Shown piece after piece: positions 1-6,180 of a DNA stretch of 6,180 bases. The position numbers and the translations under genes were made by a program. The notes under the pieces are model-generated. The model saw nothing but the letters and a program-made list of their open reading frames with translations, was not told the DNA's origin and did no database searches. Each line of letters starts with the position of its first letter. Within the stretch, counting starts at the first letter, position 1. Origin of the DNA: an uncultured bacterium. GTDB taxonomy: Bacteria; Actinomycetota; Coriobacteriia; Coriobacteriales; Coriobacteriaceae. The stretch lies in the NCBI GenBank assembly GCA_905214435.1, contig CAJMMA010000078.1, forward strand, positions 1 to 6,180, in the 5' to 3' direction.

Positions 1-1637
<1,637 letters not shown>

Positions 1638-1663
1638 GGGTATGTTTTCTCCTCTCGGATGCC

Positions 1664-1708
1664 TGATGCAAGTGCGTGCGATGCGCTCGGCGTTTTTGAC
1701 TTGCATCA
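1664..1708 (-). repeat. 10-bp perfect inverted repeat in the thrS leader and start region
   Basis: The arms TGATGCAAGT (1664-1673) and ACTTGCATCA (1699-1708) are exact reverse complements, 25 bases apart. The promoter-proximal arm abuts the -10 box and covers the likely transcription start; the distal arm ends about 10 bases upstream of the Shine-Dalgarno. As DNA it could be a two-site operator. As RNA it could form a stem only if transcription starts nearer the -10 than usual. No T-box or other known leader motif is visible. Confidence 0.55.
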
Positions 1709-1735
1709 TTATAGGCAGGTTGCCTTGGTATACAA
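1708..1735 (-). promoter_or_regulatory. Predicted thrS promoter (sigma-70 type)
   Basis: On the minus strand a perfect TATAAT -10 box (1713 to 1708) is preceded, after 16 bases, by TTGTAT (1735 to 1730), a weak -35 that keeps the TTG. Transcription would begin near 1700-1702, giving a leader of about 64 bases before the ATG at 1637. The -10 match is exact; the -35 assignment is less certain. Confidence 0.7.
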
Positions 1736-1736
1736 G

Positions 1737-1767
1737 CGCCCGCCGCACCTTAATGGCACGGCGGGCG
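1737..1767 (-). terminator. GC-rich hairpin, probable terminator of the upstream minus-strand transcript
   Basis: CGCCCGCCG (1737-1745) pairs perfectly with CGGCGGGCG (1759-1767), with a 13-base loop that can close two further pairs. Both flanking genes are on the minus strand, so the expected role is to end the zinc-ribbon gene's transcript, about 100 bases past its stop. In that direction the tail is CTTGTAT, a poor U-tract. In the plus direction the tail is ATTTTCT, which is better, but no plus-strand gene lies upstream. The hairpin abuts the thrS -35 and would insulate the two genes. Confidence 0.5.
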
Positions 1768-1864
1768 ATTTTCTACGCATGCTTCATCGTGTGGGGCGGG
1801 TTGCGCGTGTGGCTTGTGGCGCGTGAGGCGCCCGTGGCTTGCGGCCGGCCCGGCGATGGATGCG

Positions 1865-2296
1865 TTACTGGATGCGAGTTCGGCAGTAGGGGCAGACCTT
1901 CCAGTGCGCATCGAGCGGGCGATGGCAGCTGGGGCACACGTTGCGAACCTGCGTATCGCACACCGGGCAGACGACGAAATCCTTCTCGATGGGCGCGCCG
2001 CACTGCGGGCAGGTGCCGTACTGGGCAAGCTGGCGCTCGCGCAGGGCCATGTCCAGCTCCTGCTCCTCGCGGTCGGACGCGTAGGAGTGCGGGCGCAGGA
2101 CCAGGTAGGCGATGAGACCCACAAACGGGATGAGGGCGATGATGCCCCATGCCACGTAGGCGCTGGCGCCGCGGCGGCGAGCGTCGATGAACACATAGAC
2201 GACCGACAGCACATACAGGGCGATGATAAAGCCAACGAAGGCATAGACGACGCCCATAAGCTGCGGCGACATGAGCTCGGAGATGTACTTGGACAT
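1865..2296 (-). CDS. Small membrane protein with two transmembrane helices, PLDc_N-like, and a C-terminal double zinc ribbon
   Basis: A 143-residue protein of unknown function. Two hydrophobic segments, about residues 13-37 and 45-67, are separated by the basic turn DARRRGAS. The second ends in LIPFVGLIAYLVLRP, which resembles the PLDc_N membrane module. A charged linker (75-92) leads to four CxxC knuckles: Cys96/99, Cys110/113, Cys121/124 and Cys135/138. This is the pattern of a double zinc ribbon binding two zinc ions, probably on the cytoplasmic face. Start: the open frame extends to 2341, but ATG at 2296 has AAAGG about 8 bases upstream and gives a sensible N-terminus (MSKYISELM), so I prefer it. 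The protein may sense or scaffold at the membrane; no catalytic residues are seen. It is monocistronic as far as visible and divergent from the downstream operon across the repeat array. Confidence 0.85.
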   Translation of the reverse strand: MSKYISELMSPQLMGVVYAFVGFIIALYVLSVVYVFIDARRRGASAYVAWGIIALIPFVGLIAYLVLRPHSYASDREEQELDMALRERQLAQYGTCPQCGAPIEKDFVVCPVCDTQVRNVCPSCHRPLDAHWKVCPYCRTRIQ

Positions 2297-2349
2297 TACG
2301 GGTACCTTTCGGGATATTAACAGTCCGGTCAAGTTTACCACGGGGTTTG

Positions 2350-2355
2350 TTTATA
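2350..2355 (-). promoter_or_regulatory. Candidate -10 box for the zinc-ribbon gene
   Basis: The minus strand reads TATAAA here, 54 bases before the preferred ATG at 2296. No convincing -35 lies at the right distance; TAATAT nearer the gene (within 2314-2320) is an alternative, equally without a -35. This is only a weak candidate. Confidence 0.25.
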
Positions 2356-2395
2356 TGGGACTACGGCTGCAAGCGGGACCGGCGCGGACACAAAC

Positions 2396-2933
2396 ATCTC
2401 AATCTGTAACAGATACTCGGCAAATTCGGGTCTAGGTGTTACAGATCGAGACACAGGGGCCCCTCCCCGACTTAAATCTCAATCTGTAACATCTTAGGCC
2501 CCAAAACCCCTCTTACTGTTACAGATCGAGATGAACGGTGAGACCTCCGTTAAATATCTCAATCTGTAACAACTAGGGGTCATAAACCCTTCTATCTGTT
2601 ACAGATCAAGACAAAGGAAAACGTCCAATCTCAATATCTCAATCTGTAACAAAAACTCGGTAAAAACAGGTCTTACCGTTACAGATTTAGACATTCGAAA
2701 CCGACTGATAGGTTCATCTAAATCTGTAACATCTAGACCTCAAAACGGTCCCTAGATGTTACAGATCGAGACAGAAAATCTCTCCCTGACTTTAAATCTC
2801 AATCTGTAACACATAGGACCGATTTTCTCCTCTTACTGTTACAAATCAAGATAAACGGAGGGTCCATCTGGCAAACGTCTCGATCTGTAACATCTGGAAC
2901 CCAGTTCTTCTGCTTACTGTTACAGAACGAGAC
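2396..2933. repeat. Array of seven 80-bp interrupted palindromes (alternating inverted 15-base arms with variable spacers)
   Basis: Left arms (consensus ATCTCAATCTGTAAC) start at 2396, 2476, 2556, 2636, 2716, 2796 and 2877. Right arms (consensus GTTACAGATCGAGAC) start at 2438, 2518, 2598, 2678, 2758, 2838 and 2919. The period is 80 bases five times, then 81. Inside each pair is a 27-base spacer in all seven units; between pairs is a 23-base spacer (24 in the last). The core ATCTGTAAC is invariant in all seven left arms, and its complement GTTACAGAT is exact in five of seven right arms. The base after the left arm is always A, and the base before the right arm is T in six of seven. Spacers differ between units but have related patterns, such as an ACTCGG block in units 1 and 4 and CTTACTGTT at the right junction in units 2, 6 and 7. 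The array is A+T-richer than the genes around it and has no credible reading frame. It could be a run of RNA hairpins, an array of protein-binding sites, or an extragenic repeat family. I do not recognise it. Confidence 0.95.
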
Positions 2934-2951
2934 AAACCTCTGACACCCGGG

Positions 2952-2999
2952 ACGGCAGACGAGGTCACCTATGATCCTGAGTCTCCCCTCGCCTGCCGT
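2952..2999 (+). other. Large imperfect hairpin after the repeat array
   Basis: ACGGCAGACGAGG (2952-2964) pairs with CCTCGCCTGCCGT (2987-2999) at 12 of 13 positions around a 22-base loop. It is followed by TTTGC, so it could be a weak plus-strand terminator for a transcript crossing the array, or a leader structure of the operon. In the minus direction no T-run follows. Its role is unproven. Confidence 0.5.
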
Positions 3000-3000
3000 T

Positions 3001-3039
3001 TGCGGATGCGAGGGGGCTGTTCGCCGCATTGCCGCCGCA
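3001..3039 (+). other. Second GC-rich hairpin in the operon's upstream region
   Basis: TGCGG (3001-3005) plus ATGCG (3006-3010) can pair with CGCAT (3025-3029) and CCGCA (3035-3039), leaving a 5-base bulge on the 3' side. It directly follows the previous hairpin. GC-rich sequence forms such pairings easily, so this is tentative. Confidence 0.35.
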
Positions 3040-3070
3040 CTAGGGGCGTGCGAACCGTAGGATAGTCTTA

Positions 3071-3085
3071 TTGACAGCCTGTCAA
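3071..3085. promoter_or_regulatory. Perfect 15-bp dyad, candidate operator of the oxidoreductase operon
   Basis: TTGACAGCCTGTCAA is a perfect palindrome: 7-base arms around one central C. It ends 17 bases before the GTG start at 3103 and 7 bases before the Shine-Dalgarno, a position where a bound repressor would block transcription. I cannot name the regulator family. The TTGACA half is not a usable -35 here, because its -10 would fall on the ribosome binding site. Confidence 0.55.
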
Positions 3086-3102
3086 CTCTTCTGGGAGGCA
3101 CC

Positions 3103-4566
3103 GTGGCAGAAACGTTTGATATCGCAATTGTGGGCGCGGGCATCACGGGGTGCGCCATCGCGCGGCAGCTCGCGCGGTTTGACCTGTCCATTTGCGTGGT
3201 CGAGGCGGCCAACGATGTCGCCCTGGGCGCGTCGAAGGCCAACGGTGGCCTGGTGCACGCTGGCTACGATCCGGCACCGGGCACCGTAAAGGCACAGGTC
3301 AATGCCCGTGGCTGCGAGCTGTATGGTACCTGGGCTCAGGAGTTGGGCTTTTTATTTTGCCGCACCGGTTCGATGGTGCTGGGGTTTAGCGACGAGGACC
3401 GTGCGCAACTTGAGCGGCTGCGCAGCAATGGCCACGCCAACGGCGTGCCCGAGTTGTCGATTATCGGCCCCGAGCGCATCCGCGAGCTGGAACCACGCGC
3501 GAGTGCCAAGGCGACGTGCGCGCTGTGGTGCCCCTCGACTGGCTTTGTCGATCCGTTTGAGGTCGCCATCGCCGCGCTGGAGAACGCCGTGGCCAACGGC
3601 GTGACGTTTATGCGCTCCGCGCCGGTGGAAGCGATTGAGGTTGCTGGCGGCGAGGCTAACGGCGGGGCTGCGCGCTTTACGCTGGCAACGCCCGCCGGCG
3701 ATGTGCGCTGCCGCTATCTGATCAACGCCGCGGGCAACGGTGCCGCGGACATCTCGCATATGGCGGGCGCCGAGGAGTTCCAGATGGTCTGGCGCCAGGG
3801 CAACATCGTGGTACTGGACAAGGAGCCGCGCACGCTCATGCCGCTCTACCCCGTTCCGACGCCAGTGTCCAAGGGCGTTATCGTTACGGGCACCGTGCAT
3901 GGCAACACCGTGATTACCGCGACCGCTGCCGTGCGTGAGCCGGGCGACACACAGACCTATGCGAGCGATGTGAACGCGTTACTAACGGGAGCGCGCAAGC
4001 TGGTTCCCGATCTGGACACGCGCCGCGTGGTGCGCGCATTTGCCGGTGGGCGTCCGGTCATTCAGGGAACCAACGACTTCTTTATTGGGCAGTCGGCCGT
4101 GTTGCCGGGGCTGTTTCAGGCGGCGGGCATTCAGTCGCCAGGCGTGGCGAGCGCGCCGGCCATTGCCGAGCGTATGGAGCACGTGATGCGCGAGGCGGGC
4201 GTTGCTTTGCGCGAACGGGCCGATTGGGATCCGATTCGCCGCGCACCGGACGACTTCGACCGTGCGCCGCTTGCGCGCAAGGAGGAGCTCATTGAGTCTG
4301 ACCCCGCGTGGGGGCAGATAGTCTGCCGCTGCGAGACGGTGCCCGAGGCCGAGATCGTGGCCGCGATTCGGCGCCGTCCGGGTGCGGTTTCGGTCGAGGG
4401 CGTCAAACGCCGCTGCCGCGCGGGCATGGGCCGCTGCCAGAGTGGCTTCTGCCAGAGCCGCGTGGTGGCCATCCTAGCGCGCGAGCTGGGCTGCGACCCC
4501 AGCGAGGTATTACTGGAGGACGCCGGATCCTGGTTGGTTGAGGGACCGCTGAAGGGGGTGCGCTAG
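3103..4566 (+). CDS. GlpA-type FAD-dependent dehydrogenase with C-terminal BFD-like [2Fe-2S] domain (probable glycerol-3-phosphate dehydrogenase)
   Basis: A 487-residue flavoprotein of the DAO fold, predicted to oxidise glycerol 3-phosphate to dihydroxyacetone phosphate at or near the membrane. The N-terminus has the FAD dinucleotide motif GAGITG (11-16) and the ribose-binding acid Glu34 (CVVEA). SKANGGLVHAGYDP (about 44-57) is characteristic of the GlpA/LhgO-like group. The DAO domain runs to about residue 360. A BFD-like iron-sulfur domain follows, with CRC (Cys408, Cys410) and CQSGFC (Cys445, Cys450) as the likely ligands. Cys438 in KRRCRAGMGRC is extra; I recall Thr there in most relatives. 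The start is GTG at 3103 with GGGAGG 4 bases upstream; the next gene begins one base after the stop. Its neighbours match the three-gene arrangement found beside glycerol genes in clostridia and Thermotoga, supporting a GlpA role. L-2-hydroxyglutarate oxidase (LhgO-like) is the main alternative, since the substrate cannot be fixed from sequence alone. Confidence 0.88.
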   Translation: MAETFDIAIVGAGITGCAIARQLARFDLSICVVEAANDVALGASKANGGLVHAGYDPAPGTVKAQVNARGCELYGTWAQELGFLFCRTGSMVLGFSDEDRAQLERLRSNGHANGVPELSIIGPERIRELEPRASAKATCALWCPSTGFVDPFEVAIAALENAVANGVTFMRSAPVEAIEVAGGEANGGAARFTLATPAGDVRCRYLINAAGNGAADISHMAGAEEFQMVWRQGNIVVLDKEPRTLMPLYPVPTPVSKGVIVTGTVHGNTVITATAAVREPGDTQTYASDVNALLTGARKLVPDLDTRRVVRAFAGGRPVIQGTNDFFIGQSAVLPGLFQAAGIQSPGVASAPAIAERMEHVMREAGVALRERADWDPIRRAPDDFDRAPLARKEELIESDPAWGQIVCRCETVPEAEIVAAIRRRPGAVSVEGVKRRCRAGMGRCQSGFCQSRVVAILARELGCDPSEVLLEDAGSWLVEGPLKGVR

Positions 4567-4567
4567 G

Positions 4568-5932
4568 ATGGCGACGCTTGATATGCGCGACGAACGCGCG
4601 GAGGCCGGAGCCGTAGCGTCGGTAGTAACGCAGGCCTTCGACGTGGTCGTTATCGGCGGCGGACCTGCCGGCATGGCGGCCGCGCTTTCCGCGCATAAGG
4701 CCGGCGCGCACGTGGCCATCGTGGAGCGCGAGCAGCATCTGGGTGGCATCCTGCGACAGTGCATTCATCCGGGCTTTGGACTGTCGCACTTTAAGCAGGA
4801 ACTCACCGGTCCCGAGTACGCGCAGCGCTTTATCGACCAGGTGCGCGCGACCAACATTGCGCTGTTCTTGGACAGCATGGTGATAGGGGTTGATTCGGGC
4901 GAGTCCGCGGAAGACGCCGCGGTCCACACCGTCACGCTCATGAGCCCCACCGGTATGCTGCAGCTCATCGGGCGCGCGGTCGTCCTTGCCATGGGTTGCC
5001 GCGAGCGCACGCGCAGCGAGATCAAGATCCCCGGCAGCCGACCCGCCGGCGTGTTTACGGCCGGCCTAGCGCAGCGATACATCAATATCGAGAACCTCAA
5101 ACCCGGCTCGCGCGCCGTCATTTTGGGCTCGGGCGACATCGGGCTGATCATGGCGCGCCGCTGCACGCTCGAGGGGATTTCGGTCGAGGGTGTGTACGAG
5201 CTCATGCCGTACGCCAACGGCCTGCGTCGCAATGTTAAGAACTGCCTGGAAGACTTTGGCATTCCACTGCATCTGTCTACCACGGTCACGCGTGTGATCG
5301 GGCACGATCGTGTGGAGGCTGTCGAGGTAAGCCAGGTCGACGAGCATCTTGCACCCATTCCGGGAACCGAGCGCATCGTTCCATGCGACACGCTACTGCT
5401 TTCGGTGGGCCTGTTTCCCGAGAACGAGCTTTCGGTTGCCGCGGGCGTCGAGCTGGACCCACGTACGCGCGGCGCCGTGGTGGACCAGAGCCTGCAGACG
5501 GGCGTGCCGGGCATATTTGCCTGCGGCAACGTGCTGCACGTGCACGACCTGGCCGACAACGTGACGACCGAGTCCGAACGTGCCGGTGCGGCTGCGGCGG
5601 CGTGGGCGTTGGGGGCTGTCGGCACCGCGGCGGGAGTGGCGGGCGCGGGCTGCCAGCTCACGGTCTCCCCCGCTGGCATCGCAGGCTACGCACTGCCGGG
5701 ACGCATCACGGCCGTCGGGCTCACTAAGCTCAACTTCCGCGTACGTCGGCCGGTCGATGCTGCCCGCGTGCGCATTCTGGCAGGCAACGAGGAACTGTTT
5801 GCAGGCAAGGTTCGCCCGTTTAAACCGAGCGTCATGGAAAGCTTCCCGCTACCGGCAAAGGTGATTCAGCGCGCGCTCGACCTGGGTGTTAACGAGATTG
5901 TCCTGTCCGTCGATCCCGTTGAAGAGGCGTAG
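4568..5932 (+). CDS. FAD/NAD(P)-binding pyridine nucleotide-disulfide-type oxidoreductase, partner of the GlpA-like protein
   Basis: A 454-residue flavoenzyme of the Pyr_redox_2 type, probably shuttling electrons between the GlpA-like subunit and NAD(P) or another carrier. It has an FAD-binding GGGPAG (30-35) with Glu53 at the end of the second strand, then GGILRQCIHPGFG (59-71), a block conserved in this family and containing Cys65. GCRERTR (143-149) and a second nucleotide-binding motif GSGDIG (187-192) follow, then the C-terminal FAD motif GIFACGNVLHVHDLADNVT (315-333). Residues 1-23 are a non-conserved leader before the first strand; the internal ATG at 4583 is an alternative start. AAGGGGGTG at 4552-4560 inside the upstream gene supports ATG 4568. 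It starts one base after the previous stop and ends four bases before the next gene, so translational coupling is likely. The substrate partner is inferred from context. Confidence 0.9.
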   Translation: MATLDMRDERAEAGAVASVVTQAFDVVVIGGGPAGMAAALSAHKAGAHVAIVEREQHLGGILRQCIHPGFGLSHFKQELTGPEYAQRFIDQVRATNIALFLDSMVIGVDSGESAEDAAVHTVTLMSPTGMLQLIGRAVVLAMGCRERTRSEIKIPGSRPAGVFTAGLAQRYINIENLKPGSRAVILGSGDIGLIMARRCTLEGISVEGVYELMPYANGLRRNVKNCLEDFGIPLHLSTTVTRVIGHDRVEAVEVSQVDEHLAPIPGTERIVPCDTLLLSVGLFPENELSVAAGVELDPRTRGAVVDQSLQTGVPGIFACGNVLHVHDLADNVTTESERAGAAAAAWALGAVGTAAGVAGAGCQLTVSPAGIAGYALPGRITAVGLTKLNFRVRRPVDAARVRILAGNEELFAGKVRPFKPSVMESFPLPAKVIQRALDLGVNEIVLSVDPVEEA

Positions 5933-5936
5933 AGTC

Positions 5937-6180
5937 ATGAGCGCGAACGCGATCGAAACGCTGCAGTTCAACTGCACCACCTGCCCATCCGAGTGCCTCC
6001 TGACCGTGGAGGTCGAGCGCAGCGCAGACGGCGCCGTGGTAGAGGTGCGCTCCGTAACCGGCAACAGCTGCCCGCGCGGTGATAAGTTTGCACATCAGGA
6101 GCTCACCTGCCCCATGCGCGTGCTTACCACGACCGTGGCCGTATCCGGCGGCGACGAGGCGCTGCTGCCCGTGCGCACGG
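5937..6180 (+). CDS. DUF1667 cysteine-rich protein, 3' end cut by window edge
   Basis: The visible 81 residues match the conserved start of DUF1667 (COG3862) proteins: CTTCPSECLLTVEV (13-26), TGNSCPRGDKFAHQE (41-55) and PMRVLTTTVAV (59-69). Cysteines 13, 16, 20, 45 and 58 are visible; in the family the paired cysteines are presumed to bind metal or an iron-sulfur centre, but the function is not established. ATG at 5937 has AAGAGG (5922-5927) 9 bases upstream, inside the end of the preceding gene, and lies 4 bases past its stop. In other anaerobes this gene follows the same two oxidoreductases, so it is probably the third subunit or an electron-transfer or maturation partner. Family proteins are roughly 115-130 residues long, so about a third is missing. 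Confidence 0.9.
   Translation, partial: MSANAIETLQFNCTTCPSECLLTVEVERSADGAVVEVRSVTGNSCPRGDKFAHQELTCPMRVLTTTVAVSGGDEALLPVRT

Noticed and set aside
1638..1864. T-box leader for thrS
   Set aside because: No T-box consensus (AGGGTGG-ACCGCG type) is found on the minus strand, and the promoter leaves only about 64 bases of leader.
1750..2244. 164-codon and nearby plus-strand frames over the zinc-ribbon gene
   Set aside because: Ser/Arg/Ala-rich translations without domains. The other minus-strand frame has the CxxC pattern and a proper ribosome binding site.
2396..2933. CRISPR array
   Set aside because: The repeats are only 15 bases and alternate in orientation, spacers come in two fixed length classes and share patterns between units, and no cas gene is present.
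2396..2933. TIGR-type or type III toxin-antitoxin (ToxI-like) RNA array
   Set aside because: The alternating two-spacer design recalls tandem interspaced guide arrays, but the 80-base period looks too long and no Tas/Nop-like gene is seen. No toxin gene follows, and ToxI repeats are shorter direct repeats.
2396..2933. Series of intrinsic terminators
   Set aside because: The hairpin arms are followed by ACAAA-like sequence, not T-runs, on either strand.
3071..3076. TTGACA as a -35 box of the operon
   Set aside because: A -10 at normal spacing would fall on GGGAGG, the ribosome binding site, where no -10-like sequence exists. It is better explained as half of the 15-bp dyad.
2951..3102. Known riboswitch upstream of the operon
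   Set aside because: The hairpins do not match conserved cores I know (glycine, guanidine, cobalamin, preQ1).
2799..3242. 147-codon minus-strand open frame across the array
   Set aside because: It spans palindromic repeats, both hairpins and the start of the oxidoreductase gene. Its product has no recognisable domain and its repeats reflect the DNA array.

Overview
The window looks like chromosomal DNA of a high-GC, anaerobic, gut-type actinobacterium, most likely of the Coriobacteriia (Collinsella/Olsenella-like). This is inferred from strongly GC-biased codon use, a tightly packed set of flavoenzyme genes typical of anaerobes, and the overall gene style. No rRNA, tRNA, phage or transposase gene is present, so the placement is not certain.

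Layout. Bases 1-1637 (minus strand) hold most of thrS, threonyl-tRNA synthetase, cut by the left window edge. It lacks most of the usual N-terminal TGS domain. Its promoter has a perfect TATAAT -10 box next to a long 10-bp inverted repeat. A GC-rich hairpin just upstream of the -35 probably ends the preceding transcript. Bases 1865-2296 (minus) encode a small two-helix membrane protein with a C-terminal double zinc ribbon. Bases 3103-6180 (plus) are the start of a tight three-gene operon: a GlpA-type FAD dehydrogenase with a C-terminal [2Fe-2S] domain, an FAD/NAD(P)-dependent oxidoreductase, and a DUF1667 protein cut by the right edge. Together they probably form a redox complex that oxidises glycerol 3-phosphate (or a similar 2-hydroxy acid) and passes electrons through flavins and an iron-sulfur centre.

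The unusual part is the 806-bp non-coding gap between the divergent zinc-ribbon gene and the operon. Within it, 2396-2933 is an A+T-richer array of seven units with an almost exact 80-bp period. Each unit is an interrupted palindrome: a 15-base arm (consensus ATCTCAATCTGTAAC), a 27-base variable spacer, then the inverted arm (consensus GTTACAGATCGAGAC). Successive units are separated by another variable spacer of 23 bases (24 once). The arms are conserved while both spacer classes diverge, yet most spacers keep a short internal dyad of their own. It is not a CRISPR array, because the repeats alternate in orientation and there are no cas genes. I do not recognise it as a described element. It is followed by two large imperfect hairpins (2952-2999, 3001-3039) and a perfect 15-bp dyad (3071-3085) just before the operon's GTG start, so the operon's control region is dense with symmetry.
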